DNA of 56,001 bases from Arsukibacterium sp. UBA5043. GTDB lineage: Bacteria > Pseudomonadota > Gammaproteobacteria > Enterobacterales > Alteromonadaceae. Numbering within the stretch: the stretch's first letter is position 1; each line of letters begins with the position of its first letter. Positions 9,372-20,852 of the stretch are shown here, in pieces. The stretch spans positions 1-56,001 of the forward strand of contig DIBV01000008.1 of the NCBI GenBank assembly GCA_002415085.1. Direction: 5' to 3'. The translations under genes were made by a program, and so were the position numbers. Under the pieces are notes generated by a model, which saw nothing but the letters and a program-made list of their open reading frames with translations, was not told the DNA's origin and made no database searches.

Positions 9372-10610
9372 TCAGACGTCATCAAAACCAATCTTGGCCC
9401 CTTTAGGGATCACGACCACTCCACCGGGTGAGATATGAAAGCGGGCTTTATCCTGCACCGGATCTTCGCCGATAATGGTGCCCGGAGCAATTTTCACGTC
9501 TTTATCAATAATCGCCCGGCGAATGCGACAGCCCCGGCCAATGTCGTTGTTCCCCATCAATACACACTTTTCAATATAACTGTGACTGTGCACATGGACG
9601 TTGTAACCCAGGATAGACTGATAGACGATAGCGCCACTGACAATACAGCCCGAGGCCACCATAGAGCTTATCGCCTGGCCGGTGCGGTTAGTTTCATCAT
9701 GCACGAACTTAGCCGGTGGCATTGGCGGTGTATAGCTGCGTAGCGGCCAGTAACGGTTATAGACATCAAATGGCGGGTTAATCGAGATTAAGTCCATATT
9801 GGCTTCATAGTAAGAATCTATGGTGCCAACATCGCGCCAGTAGCCAGCACTGCTTTCTGACTCGCCGCGAATACGGTTGCTGGAAAAGTCGTAGACATAG
9901 ACTTCGCCCTGCGGATACAAGCCCGGAATAATATTGTGGCCAAAGTCATGTTTCGAGTCAGCAACTTTGGCATCTGCTTCGAGCACCTCGACTAAACACG
10001 GTGCTTCAAAAATATAGTTACCCATCGACGCCAGCACAAAATCCGGCCGGCCCGGAATGGTTTTCGGATTGCTTTTCGGTTTCTCTTCAAAGCCAATCAT
10101 TTTGCCGTGCTCATCAACCTCGATAACGCCAAACTCATGGGCCTGACTAACCGGTACCGGTATCGCCGCCACGGTAAGCTTGGCTTTGTTATGACGGTGA
10201 AAATCGAGCATTTGCCGCACATCCATCTTATAAATATGGTCGCCACCAAATACGCAAACGTGCTCCGGATCCAGGCCTTCAATTAGGTGCAGGTTCTGAT
10301 AAATGGCATCAGCAGTGCCTAGATACCAATGTTTACCGGTTTGCATCTGGGCCGGTATCGGGTCGATAAAACGGTTGGTTAAGCCACTTACCCGCCAGGC
10401 GCGGCCTAAGTGCTTCATTAGCGAGTGCGATTTAAACTGAGTAATCACAAAAATCTGCAATAAGTCAGAATTTACAAAGTTGTTTAAAACAAAATCGACA
10501 ATCCGATAGTTTCCGCCAAATGGCACAGCCGGTTTAGCGCGAATGCCGGTAAGCGGCGCCAGACGGGTCCCCTCGCCTCCGGCCAGTACCATGGTTAACA
10601 CACCTGACAT
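9372..10610 (-). CDS. glgC: Glucose-1-phosphate adenylyltransferase GlgC
   Basis: Makes ADP-glucose from glucose-1-phosphate and ATP, the committed and allosterically controlled step of bacterial glycogen synthesis. The nucleotide-binding motif LAGGEGTRLAPLT is at residues 9-21, followed by RAKPAVPFGG; FGGDHIYKMD is the catalytic Asp region, and the C-terminal left-handed beta-helix carries hexapeptide repeats (NDIGRGCRIRRAIIDKDV). At 412 aa it is slightly shorter than E. coli GlgC (431 aa). A good GGGAG ribosome site precedes the ATG. It is the first gene of glgC-glgA. Confidence 0.96.
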   Translation of the reverse strand: MSGVLTMVLAGGEGTRLAPLTGIRAKPAVPFGGNYRIVDFVLNNFVNSDLLQIFVITQFKSHSLMKHLGRAWRVSGLTNRFIDPIPAQMQTGKHWYLGTADAIYQNLHLIEGLDPEHVCVFGGDHIYKMDVRQMLDFHRHNKAKLTVAAIPVPVSQAHEFGVIEVDEHGKMIGFEEKPKSNPKTIPGRPDFVLASMGNYIFEAPCLVEVLEADAKVADSKHDFGHNIIPGLYPQGEVYVYDFSSNRIRGESESSAGYWRDVGTIDSYYEANMDLISINPPFDVYNRYWPLRSYTPPMPPAKFVHDETNRTGQAISSMVASGCIVSGAIVYQSILGYNVHVHSHSYIEKCVLMGNNDIGRGCRIRRAIIDKDVKIAPGTIIGEDPVQDKARFHISPGGVVVIPKGAKIGFDDV

Positions 10611-10792
10611 AAAGACTCCCTGTAATGACTTTGTATATATAGATCTAATACCACGATAGCAGCATTAACAAATAAAGCACCAGAAAAGTGACTTGCCAAT
10701 AGCAAAATCAGACTTAAGTCGGTGATCTTTCGCCATACCATGGCCAGCAATAGATTTTAACGGCGGGAAACGAAAATTGGGTTACAGCAAGA

Positions 10793-10826
10793 TGACAAAA
10801 TAAAACCGCACCATGTTGGTGCGGCT
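10793..10826 (-). terminator. fadH terminator
   Basis: On the minus strand, a stem of CCGCACCA with its complement (10806-10824) is followed by TTTTATTTT, about 40 bases after the fadH stop. The remaining part of this 256-base gap, between it and glgC, holds no recognised gene. Confidence 0.8.
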
Positions 10827-10866
10827 TGATCAATAGAAAGCAGCCAAGCTTGAAAAAGGTAAGCGG

Positions 10867-12936
<2,070 letters not shown>

Positions 12937-12995
12937 CTATCGATAGCAAGTGCTAAACATTTACTTACAAATTGCATTTAGTCTTTGTCGGCAAA

Positions 12996-13023
12996 TTGGT
13001 TAGCATAGCAGGATTACCATAAT
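12996..13023 (+). promoter_or_regulatory. Possible sppA promoter
   Basis: TTGGTT (12996-13001) and CATAAT (13018-13023) are separated by 16 bases, about 30 bases upstream of the sppA start. An AGGA ribosome site lies before the ATG at 13054. Confidence 0.45.
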
Positions 13024-13053
13024 ACTATTTTGTAATCTATACAGGAATTTACT

Positions 13054-14934
13054 ATGTCTGAACCACGAAAAGGTCTTATACGCCGCTTTTTTGGCGCTAT
13101 CTGGAAGGTTTTTAAAGCCTTCAAAGCCGTTGTGCTTAATCTGCTGTTTATCTTTATCGTCGCCATTGTGTTGGTTGCCATGTTCAGTGGTGAAGACGAA
13201 GTAAAAATTGCCGATACGGCCGCCCTGGTCCTTAACTTGAATGGCGATTTGGTAGAAGAGAAGCGCTGGGTTGACCCCTTTGCCAGCGCAATAAATGAAA
13301 GTCTGGGTGCGGGCGAAGAGTTACCAGAGATCCTGGTATCGGACGTGGTTAAAGTGATAGAAACGGCCACTACTGATAATCGGATCCAGGCGATGGTGCT
13401 TGATGTATCCGGTTTGGGCGCTGCCTCGCTGGATAAAATGCAGCGGGTGGGTGTCGCCATTGACGACTTTAAAGCCGCTGGTAAAAAAGTGTTCAGCCAC
13501 GGTGCCTACTACGGCCAGACTCAGTATTACCTGGCCAGCTACGCCGATGAAATCAGCTTAAGCCCAATGGGCGCGGTGATCCTCGAAGGTTATGGCAGCT
13601 ACCCGATGTACTATAAGGACGCCTTAGAGAAACTGAAAATAAATACTCATGTATTCCGGGTGGGGACTTACAAATCTGCTGTAGAACCTTTTTTACGCAG
13701 TGATATGTCTGAAGCAGCCAAAGAAGCTAATGTTGCCTGGTTATCTGGCCTATGGGATAGTTATAAGCAAGATGTCAGCGCCCGCCGTGGTTTTGCCATC
13801 AGTAACTTTGATGAAACCTACGAAGCATTATTCCAGAAATTACAGGCCGCTGATGGTGACACCGCCAAGTATGCTGTCGATAACGGTTTTGCAGATAACC
13901 TGGCAACCCTGGAACAGTTCCGGCAGAAGCTAATTGATATTGTTGGTGAAAACGATAAACATGTTTATAACCATGTGGGTTTTGCTGATTATGCCAAGTA
14001 CGCCATTGCCAACACTAACTTTGTTAATCCGTTAACGTCGAAAGTGGCGGTAGTGGTCGCACGCGGCATGATAGTCGATGGCAGTGCTAAGGCTGGAACT
14101 ATAGGTGGTGATTCAACCGCGGCATTACTGCGTAAAGCGCGCTACGACGATAAAGTGAAAGCCGTTGTATTGCGAATTGACAGCGGCGGCGGCAGTGCCT
14201 TTGCTTCTGAAGTAATTGGCCAGGAAATTACCCTGCTGCGTGAAGCCGGCAAACCGGTTATCGCATCGATGGGAGCAGTTGCCGCCTCAGGGGGTTACTG
14301 GATAGCAGCTCCTGCCAATGAAATCTGGGCCTCACCTACTACCATTACCGGTTCAATAGGTATTTTTGGCTTGCTGCATACTCTTGAGAACTCTTTAGGT
14401 GCACTGGGCTTAAATGTTGACGGTGTTGGCACCACTGAACTGGCAGGTTTATCTTCGGGCTTACCGCTTTATCAGGGGCTGAATAACAGAGCAAAGGATA
14501 TTTTCCAGCTACTGATTGAACGCGGTTATACCGAGTTTTTAACCATGGTGGCCAGCAACCGCAATATGTCAATATCTGAAGTTGATGCCGTGGCACAAGG
14601 CCGGGTATGGACAGGTAATACTGCGCTTGAGCTGGGCTTGGTAGATAAGCTGGGCACCTTCGACGATGCTGTTGCCGCAGCTGCAGAGAAAGCAGGCCTG
14701 GATAACTATGATGTTCAGGTAATTACCCAGGAGCTAACCCCTACCGAGCAAATGCTCAAAGAGTTGTTTGGCACCGCGCAGGCCAATGGCTGGTTACCGC
14801 AGGTGCAAGCCTCGCCAGAACAGTTGATGTTGCAGCGGGTAGGCAAACATTTGCGTAAGGATTTTGTTATTCTGAACCAGTTTAATGATCCAAATGGTAT
14901 TTATTCGTACTGTGTAACCTGCAGCATTAACTGA
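13054..14934 (+). CDS. sppA: Signal peptide peptidase SppA, 67 kDa type
   Basis: Inner-membrane serine protease with a Ser-Lys dyad that degrades cleaved signal peptides. An N-terminal membrane helix spans residues 26-44. The general-base lysine is K207 (RVGTYKSAVEPF) and the nucleophile is S412 (AVAASGGYW), matching E. coli K209 and S409. The tandem duplicated clp/crotonase-like halves and the 626 aa length identify the long, two-domain form. The sppA-ansA order is also found in E. coli. A hairpin terminator lies between this gene and ansA. Confidence 0.96.
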   Translation: MSEPRKGLIRRFFGAIWKVFKAFKAVVLNLLFIFIVAIVLVAMFSGEDEVKIADTAALVLNLNGDLVEEKRWVDPFASAINESLGAGEELPEILVSDVVKVIETATTDNRIQAMVLDVSGLGAASLDKMQRVGVAIDDFKAAGKKVFSHGAYYGQTQYYLASYADEISLSPMGAVILEGYGSYPMYYKDALEKLKINTHVFRVGTYKSAVEPFLRSDMSEAAKEANVAWLSGLWDSYKQDVSARRGFAISNFDETYEALFQKLQAADGDTAKYAVDNGFADNLATLEQFRQKLIDIVGENDKHVYNHVGFADYAKYAIANTNFVNPLTSKVAVVVARGMIVDGSAKAGTIGGDSTAALLRKARYDDKVKAVVLRIDSGGGSAFASEVIGQEITLLREAGKPVIASMGAVAASGGYWIAAPANEIWASPTTITGSIGIFGLLHTLENSLGALGLNVDGVGTTELAGLSSGLPLYQGLNNRAKDIFQLLIERGYTEFLTMVASNRNMSISEVDAVAQGRVWTGNTALELGLVDKLGTFDDAVAAAAEKAGLDNYDVQVITQELTPTEQMLKELFGTAQANGWLPQVQASPEQLMLQRVGKHLRKDFVILNQFNDPNGIYSYCVTCSIN

Positions 14935-14956
14935 CAGATACCCCAATCTCTATTAC

Positions 14957-14986
14957 AATGCCCGCCATCTTGCGGGCATTTTTTTT
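14957..14986 (+). terminator. sppA terminator
   Basis: The stem AATGCCCGC pairs with GCGGGCATT and is followed by eight T residues. It ends only 15 bases before the ansA start, so ansA either depends on read-through or is translated poorly from the sppA transcript. Confidence 0.85.
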
Positions 14987-15001
14987 GGGATCGTTGCCTT
15001 A

Positions 15002-16054
15002 ATGAACAACACAAATGAACAAAAGACCTCAGGCAGAAAACGTATTTATGTCGCTTATACCGGTGGTACTATAGGTATGCAGCAATCCAGCCAGGGATTT
15101 GTGCCGATACCGGGTTTTTTATCGGCAACAGTAAAAAAAATGCCAGAGTTCTTTCATCCCGATATGCCACTGTTTGACATTCATGAGTATCACCCGGTTA
15201 TCGACTCTTCTGACATGACACCGGCCCACTGGCAACATATTGCCAATGATATTCAGCAACATTACCAGCACTACGATGGCTTTGTCGTGCTCCATGGTAC
15301 CGATACCATGGCGTATACCGCATCAGCACTGTCTTTTATGCTGGAAAACCTGCAAAAGCCCGTTATTATCACCGGCTCGCAAATACCGCTGGCACAGTTG
15401 CGCTCTGATGGTCAGGTTAATTTATTAAATGCGTTATACCTGGCCGCTAACTACCCTATTGCTGAGGTCTCATTATTTTTTAACAACCAGCTATTTCGCG
15501 GCAACCGCGCCACCAAGGCCGATGCTGATGGTTTTAATGCCTTTGCCTCGCCAAACTTTTTACCCTTGCTTGAAGCGGGCATTAATATCGATCTGATCGA
15601 AGGTAAGGTAAGCCCGGTCGAAGGGCAGATTTCGGATTTACAGGTAGCTGCCATCACTCCGCAACCAATTAGTGTGGTCACGTTGTATCCGGGGATCAGT
15701 ACTGACGTGATCAGTAATATGCTGCATTCGCCAGTGCGGGCACTCATCATAAAATCATTCGGGGTAGGTAATGCTCCACAGCGGCCAGAGTTACTAAAGG
15801 TATTACAGGGTGCCACTGAACGTGGCCAGATCCTGGTTAACTGTACCCAATGTTTTAAAGGCAAGGTAAATATGGATGGTTATGCCACCGGTAATGCCTT
15901 GAAAACCAGTGGCGTAATTAGCGGCTATGATATGACATTGGAAGCCACGCTGACTAAGCTGCATTACTTGCTGAGCCAGCCGTTAGATGCCAGCCAGATC
16001 CGTAAGAAAATGCAGCAGAACTTACGCGGCGAGCTAACAAATCAGGGCGTTTAG
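15002..16054 (+). CDS. ansA: L-asparaginase I, cytoplasmic
   Basis: Hydrolyses L-asparagine to aspartate and ammonia; type I, no signal peptide. The first threonine motif is YTGGTIGMQ (nucleophile T23, equal to E. coli T14) and the second is VLHGTDTMAYTASAL. Near-identity with E. coli AnsA is seen over long stretches, such as SSDMTP, ADGFNAFASPN and GYATGNAL. It is 350 aa against 338 in E. coli, because of a longer polar N-terminus. It converges on the DUF349 gene, and the two stop regions overlap by 4 bases. Confidence 0.96.
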   Translation: MNNTNEQKTSGRKRIYVAYTGGTIGMQQSSQGFVPIPGFLSATVKKMPEFFHPDMPLFDIHEYHPVIDSSDMTPAHWQHIANDIQQHYQHYDGFVVLHGTDTMAYTASALSFMLENLQKPVIITGSQIPLAQLRSDGQVNLLNALYLAANYPIAEVSLFFNNQLFRGNRATKADADGFNAFASPNFLPLLEAGINIDLIEGKVSPVEGQISDLQVAAITPQPISVVTLYPGISTDVISNMLHSPVRALIIKSFGVGNAPQRPELLKVLQGATERGQILVNCTQCFKGKVNMDGYATGNALKTSGVISGYDMTLEATLTKLHYLLSQPLDASQIRKKMQQNLRGELTNQGV

Positions 16055-18789
16055 CGCCCCAGAAAGAGTGCTTTTAGCCGTTCAACCAAGGGAAGCTCGG
16101 CCTCAGCCACAGGTCCGAAAGCCAGCCAGTGTTTTAACAGACTGTGTTTGTCGGTTACTTCACCCGCGTTGTGTTTCAGAGTTAGCAAGGTGAGTTGCAC
16201 CTGCTGACGCTCGGTGCGCTCGCGCTCAGGACCTGATACCTCGCTGATGATTTCCATTGCCTGCGTTAACCCCTTGCGATCAAGCCCCAGGGCACCTGCC
16301 AGTTCAGGCTGTGGTTTAAATTGCTGTGGCCAGTTATCGCTACTGCAATCGACCTGATCTAAGCAGCTAAACAGCGTGTTAAGATCGTGCTGTGCAACCT
16401 GACTGGCTTGTTGCTCGATTAGTGCCTGTAATTGCTGGCGCAAATTGTCCCGCTGCTTGCGCGCCGTGGCAATGACCCCAACATCCAGCTGGTGCAATTG
16501 CTCGTTTATTGCCTGCAACTCGCTACTGCTACTGGCAGGGGTTAACGCTTGCACTGCCTGCGCAATTTCGCTTAGCGCAATACTCAGTGCCTGCTCCTGA
16601 ACTAGCTGCTGTTGTTGTTGCTCAGCAAAAACTGCCTGGCGCTGGCTGAAGAAATCATCACAGACTTTACGAAACTGCTGCCAGAGTTGCTGATCAAGCT
16701 TTTTACCTGCATAGCCCAGCGGTTTCCAGCGCTGCTGCAGCTCTTTAAGTATTTTACTGGTTTGGTTACTATCGCTAAGCGCCACGGCGGCTTTAGCTTC
16801 ATTCAGCAGTGCTTGTTTTTGTTCAGCAACCTGTTGCTGAAATTCAGCAGCCCTGTCTTTCAGCTCGCTCAGTGCTGCTTGAAAACGTTGCTGCAGGCTA
16901 ACATAGTCCTGGCGCTTAACCGGTCCGGCTTGCTGCCAGGCCTGCGTCAGGGATTTTAAACCACTTTCCAGGGTTGCAGCATCTGGTTGCGCTGCAGCTA
17001 ACTGTGTCAGCTCACCAATGATCCGCTCACGCTCCGTTACATTTGCGGCTTTTATGGCATCCTGTTCGGCAAAATAAACCCGGCATGGCGCATAGGCCTG
17101 CTCACAGGCAGTATCAAAGGCGGTATTTAATTCAGTGTCCTGCTCAGCGCCGGCTTTACCAAAACTGCCCCATTGCTGGCGGGCTTGTTTTACCTGCTCA
17201 GCCCGTGCCGGAATATCAGTTGGCTCAGTCAGAGCGAGCTGCTGCATGTGCGTCAGAGCTTCCTGTTTACGAGGCGTTGCAATATATTCCTGCCAGTCTG
17301 CCAGTTCGCTGATCCGGCTACTGGCCAACTGGTAATCTGCAGCCAGCTTTTGGTGTTCAGCCTGATTTAACGCAGCATAATCGGCGCTGATACCCTTGAA
17401 TAAACCAAATAATACTTTGTAGCGGCCTTGTTGATCCAGTCGTTTGAACTGGGCAATTTTACTACGGCACTGTCGCACTGCGCGCTCAGCTTGACTGTTA
17501 GCATCAGCAAGGGCCTGTTGCCATTGTTGCTGTAATTGCTGCTTTGCTGCCACCACTTGTTCGGGTACTGCCAGGGGTAAATTAGCAGTAATATCGCGCC
17601 AGTGACGTTTATACGCTTGCAATTGCGCTTTTGCGGCGTCCAGCTCAGCCGGATCGTTTGGCACCGGCTGCGCCGCCCAATCACTAACTAAACGCGACGC
17701 CTGACTTAACTTTTCAGCAGTTTGCGGTAAATGGGTTAGCTGATTTGCCAGCGTGCTATGCTGCTGCAATAAGCGTTGACGCTGCGCCTCATTTAATTGG
17801 TTAGATTGAGTTATCTGCTCGGCAATCGTGTTCAGCTGCTCGCCCACAGCTTGTGCCGTACTGATATCAACAATCGCTAAAGCATCACTTAACTGACTGC
17901 TTACCTGACCAAGTGCCTCGGTAAATTGTCTGGCCTGTTGCGCTTCTGCTGCCAGCCGGGCGGCTTCAGCCTGAGCCAGGGCCAGCTGCTGTAATTGTGG
18001 CGCCAGCCAGCTTTCCAGTTTTTCAATCAATTGCTGATATTTATCGCTGATCCCAGCCGCTTCCGCCACCGGCAGGCAGCCTAGCTGAGCAGAGCAGTGC
18101 AGCCACTCGCTTTGCAATTCGGTAAGTTGCGCCGGGATCTCAGCCGCGCTAAAACGCTCGCGCAACGCATTTAACCGGGCCAATAGTAAGGTGATTTCTT
18201 TGCGTAACTTTGCCGGTCGTTGCTGTTGTTCAGTTAGTAAGGTTAACTTTTGCTCCAGCTGTTGAGCGAGTTCACCACTGAGCACTTTGCTCAGTTTCTC
18301 CAGCTGTTTAGAATCATCCAGTTGCGCCAGCAATTGCTGTTTTTGGGCAATGGTAAGTACCGTGCCGGTCAGCGCTTTTGCATTAAGCTCGGGCCGGTTT
18401 AAGCGCTGCAATACGATAAATAAAATTTCAGCGTCAGTTTCCTGTTCGGCCAACTGCTCCAGCAAGGTAGTGCGGTTACACTGGGCAATAAACTGGCGTT
18501 TTAGCTGGCTGCTAATTTGCTGTGTTAACAGCATCAGAAGCAGTTGTTGCTCTGCCTGCTGACGCAGGCGGTCATTACTGTCCTGCTTACTGGCTTGCCA
18601 CCACAATGAGAAATCGTTCAGGTGTTCCAGCGCGCTGCGGCGAACCACTTCGCTGCTGTCGTTAAATGCCAGCTCGTGTAAAATTTCTTTATGCTCGCGC
18701 TGGCCGGCAGACAGGCTGGCAATAGCTTGCTCGCGCACAACATGGTCTGGATGTTGCCACTTCGGTTTAAACCAATTCTTAAATATCAT
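16051..18789 (-). CDS. Large DUF349 domain protein
   Basis: A 912 aa, Gln/Ala-rich, highly helical protein with repeated DUF349 segments; examples are the LxxQWxxxxxxxxxDxEL-like blocks, RWKPLGYAGKKLDQQLWQQF and WRDITANLPLAVPEQV. The N-terminal 60 residues look like a HEAT-type helical repeat (VVREQAIASLSA, then VVRRSALEHL). The family is widespread in gammaproteobacteria, and its function is not established. No signal peptide or membrane segment is present, so it should be cytosolic. The start overlaps the yeaC stop by 11 bases, suggesting coupled translation. Confidence 0.82.
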   Translation of the reverse strand: MIFKNWFKPKWQHPDHVVREQAIASLSAGQREHKEILHELAFNDSSEVVRRSALEHLNDFSLWWQASKQDSNDRLRQQAEQQLLLMLLTQQISSQLKRQFIAQCNRTTLLEQLAEQETDAEILFIVLQRLNRPELNAKALTGTVLTIAQKQQLLAQLDDSKQLEKLSKVLSGELAQQLEQKLTLLTEQQQRPAKLRKEITLLLARLNALRERFSAAEIPAQLTELQSEWLHCSAQLGCLPVAEAAGISDKYQQLIEKLESWLAPQLQQLALAQAEAARLAAEAQQARQFTEALGQVSSQLSDALAIVDISTAQAVGEQLNTIAEQITQSNQLNEAQRQRLLQQHSTLANQLTHLPQTAEKLSQASRLVSDWAAQPVPNDPAELDAAKAQLQAYKRHWRDITANLPLAVPEQVVAAKQQLQQQWQQALADANSQAERAVRQCRSKIAQFKRLDQQGRYKVLFGLFKGISADYAALNQAEHQKLAADYQLASSRISELADWQEYIATPRKQEALTHMQQLALTEPTDIPARAEQVKQARQQWGSFGKAGAEQDTELNTAFDTACEQAYAPCRVYFAEQDAIKAANVTERERIIGELTQLAAAQPDAATLESGLKSLTQAWQQAGPVKRQDYVSLQQRFQAALSELKDRAAEFQQQVAEQKQALLNEAKAAVALSDSNQTSKILKELQQRWKPLGYAGKKLDQQLWQQFRKVCDDFFSQRQAVFAEQQQQQLVQEQALSIALSEIAQAVQALTPASSSSELQAINEQLHQLDVGVIATARKQRDNLRQQLQALIEQQASQVAQHDLNTLFSCLDQVDCSSDNWPQQFKPQPELAGALGLDRKGLTQAMEIISEVSGPERERTERQQVQLTLLTLKHNAGEVTDKHSLLKHWLAFGPVAEAELPLVERLKALFLGR

Positions 18790-19057
18790 CGTGTCCGAAC
18801 CTTGCTATTGCATCATTATTAAATTGCTTCTTAAGTTCAGCTTTCGATTTTTGGATCAGCTGACCGTCGGCGCCTACTGTAAATAATTCGTCTGATTTGA
18901 GCACCGTGGCCTGATATGCCAGTACCAGTTGCAGCGTTTGGGCTTTTTGCTGTTCAGTTAACACATTGCCATCGGCCCAGCGCCCGGTGGCAACGGCATC
19001 AGCCAGTTTTTGATAGGTCTCAGGCGCCATTGCGCTAACCAGGGCTTTAAAATCCAT
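18779..19057 (-). CDS. YeaC family (DUF1315) protein
   Basis: A 92 aa conserved protein matching E. coli YeaC in its main features: SAMAPETYQKLADAVATGRWADG, LTEQQKAQTLQLVLAYQA, and LIQKSKAELKKQF near the C-terminus. The family has no known function. It lies 4 bases downstream of the zinc-ribbon gene and overlaps the DUF349 gene, so the three form one transcription unit. Confidence 0.85.
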   Translation of the reverse strand: MDFKALVSAMAPETYQKLADAVATGRWADGNVLTEQQKAQTLQLVLAYQATVLKSDELFTVGADGQLIQKSKAELKKQFNNDAIARFGHDDI

Positions 19058-19061
19058 AGGG

Positions 19062-19385
19062 TTATTTTCGCTTTAATAAAATAATTCGGGCACGGCAAAC
19101 CACGTACCAGCAAAATCCGAAGCCAATCGCGGCGTTGGATAAATACTGGTTATAGCTGTGATTAACTGGCTGCCACCAGTACAAAATGCCAAAGCCACCT
19201 AAAAACAATACCATTGCCAGCATTGACTGGTTCATCAGTGATTGCATTTTACGGTTTTTCTTATCCCGTTCGATAGCTGCCAGTTGCTCCGGCGTGTTAC
19301 TGGTAAGATCGCCGCCACATTTACTGCAGCTAGCGGCTTTATCAGAGATACGTTGCCCACAGTACGGGCAGGAAATAATGGCCAT
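19062..19385 (-). CDS. Zinc-ribbon membrane protein
   Basis: 107 aa. The N-terminal zinc ribbon has two CxxC knuckles (CPYCGQRISDKAASCSKCGG; C6, C9, C20, C23), then a charged linker and two membrane helices at about residues 54-70 and 85-102. This architecture (zinc ribbon plus two helices) occurs in many uncharacterised bacterial membrane proteins. It lies in the same direction as the M14 peptidase upstream (29 bases away) and yeaC downstream. I cannot assign a function. Confidence 0.8.
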   Translation of the reverse strand: MAIISCPYCGQRISDKAASCSKCGGDLTSNTPEQLAAIERDKKNRKMQSLMNQSMLAMVLFLGGFGILYWWQPVNHSYNQYLSNAAIGFGFCWYVVCRARIILLKRK

Positions 19386-19414
19386 AATACTTTGCTTACC
19401 TTATTACTGTTACC

Positions 19415-20542
19415 TTAACGAAGTTTGTCCACTACTTGTAAGATGGCACTTAAACTGTCCTGGCCCAGCTTCATTGAGCGAATATCAGACCAGCCAAAAG
19501 CCTCATCTGGTAAATCGGCGTTATCTTTAAATGGCATTTCAACGGTATAAGCCAGACATTTAAACTGCTCAGCTACCCAGGCGGTGGCAACCGTTAAATT
19601 GGCCTGGCCCGGTGCATCTTTGTCATAACCGTATTTCACCTGAAATTCCGGGGTAACCGTTAATAATGCAGTTTTGAAGTCTTGCTCCAATTGCTGCATT
19701 TGATCATTGTAAGAAGGTACCCCTTCAGCACCGGCCACAAAATTATACGGCAAGTTTTCATCGCCATGAATATCGAGAAACATATCCAGGCCGGTTTCCA
19801 GCATTTTCTGGCGTACCAGATACACTTCAGGGCTGTGTTCCAGTGTCGGGTTTTGCCATTCGCGGTTCAGGTTGGCGCCAGCCGCATTGGTGCGCAAATT
19901 TCCGCGCACACTGCCATCTGGATTCATATTCGGCACGATGTAAAAAACCGCTTTTGCCAGCAAACTGCGGGCTACGCCGTCATCTTCATCCAGTAATCTG
20001 TCCAGCAGCCCTTCGATAAACCATTCTGCCATGGTCTCCCCGGGGTGCTGGCGCGCGGTGATCCAGATTTTCTTTTTAGTATCGTCCGGTTCACCAACCA
20101 CCAGTAAACTCATATCACGACCATCGAGCGTTTCGCCCAAATCAACCAGCTGGCAGTTGTAATCATTTTGCGCCTGATGCAATAAATCCTGATGCCGCTC
20201 GTAGCTGTAAGGCGCAAAGTAGGCAAAATAAACCGATTCGGCTTCAGGGTAATGATTAATCGTTAACGCTTTACCATCATATTCAGTTTCTACCCGAAAC
20301 CAGGTTTGACGATCGTACGAGGCAACCGCCTGATAATCCTGCCAGCCATCAGGGTACGCCGAACCTGCAGCGTTAGTGATGGTAATTTTGTGCAGTTGCG
20401 GATGCGGGCTATTTAACCGAAAATGAAACCATTGGTAAAAATCTGACTTATTATCTTTACGAATGGCCAACTGAATGTCAGCCGGATCATCGGCTTTAAT
20501 TATCTCAATGTTTCCGCTGTCAAAGTTGCTGGTAATTTTCAT
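19415..20542 (-). CDS. M14 family zinc carboxypeptidase, cytosolic type
   Basis: Predicted zinc metallocarboxypeptidase. The zinc ligands are H166 and E169 (RQHPGETMAEW) and H259 (FLDIHGDE); the catalytic glutamate is E335 (AYTVEMPFKD). NPDGSVRGNLRTNAAGANLNREW (around residues 207-229) contains the substrate-carboxylate-binding Asn-Arg pair. An N-terminal beta-sandwich domain (residues 1-115) with VYFAYFAPYSYERH is typical of the cytosolic carboxypeptidase (CCP/AGBL-like) branch. There is no signal peptide. The bacterial substrate is unknown. It is probably the first gene of a set with zinc-ribbon, yeaC and DUF349 genes. Confidence 0.85.
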   Translation of the reverse strand: MKITSNFDSGNIEIIKADDPADIQLAIRKDNKSDFYQWFHFRLNSPHPQLHKITITNAAGSAYPDGWQDYQAVASYDRQTWFRVETEYDGKALTINHYPEAESVYFAYFAPYSYERHQDLLHQAQNDYNCQLVDLGETLDGRDMSLLVVGEPDDTKKKIWITARQHPGETMAEWFIEGLLDRLLDEDDGVARSLLAKAVFYIVPNMNPDGSVRGNLRTNAAGANLNREWQNPTLEHSPEVYLVRQKMLETGLDMFLDIHGDENLPYNFVAGAEGVPSYNDQMQQLEQDFKTALLTVTPEFQVKYGYDKDAPGQANLTVATAWVAEQFKCLAYTVEMPFKDNADLPDEAFGWSDIRSMKLGQDSLSAILQVVDKLR

Positions 20543-20606
20543 AATTCAATTCCTGTTATATATATTGGCGAAGCCTAACATAGCCGATGTGGGCTGAACA
20601 TGGTTC

Positions 20607-20852
20607 TCAGGGCTCGTCTCGCAGAAAAATGATGTTGCTGAAACCCATTTTGGTAAAGGCCTGTTGCCGGAAGTTTTTTATGGCGGCTTTGTCTTTCGCA
20701 GTTTTTGCAACCTGCTGCTCCATCGCCAGAAAGCTGGTTAAATCGATGCCTTCTGCCGCGGCCACTGCCTCGTATAAATCAACAAAACGATCGTAACTAA
20801 ACGCGATAACTTTGCTGGTACCTTTAAAGGTGTATTGTACTTGTCTTGCCAC
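20607..20852 (-). CDS. DUF2960 family small protein
   Basis: 81 aa, no membrane segment. The N-terminus MARQVQYTFKGTSKVIAFSY and the following EAVAAAEGIDLTSFLAMEQQV match my recollection of DUF2960, a marine gammaproteobacterial family without known function. The start is GTG at 20852, with a strong GGGAGGT ribosome site; the gene begins right after the stop of the EamA gene, so coupling is likely. Confidence 0.72.
   Translation of the reverse strand: MARQVQYTFKGTSKVIAFSYDRFVDLYEAVAAAEGIDLTSFLAMEQQVAKTAKDKAAIKNFRQQAFTKMGFSNIIFLRDEP

Noticed and set aside
17043-17370. Several plus-strand frames of 60-115 codons inside the DUF349 gene
   Set aside because: Cys/Arg/Leu-rich antisense shadows of a Gln/Ala-rich coding sequence; no ribosome sites or family similarity.
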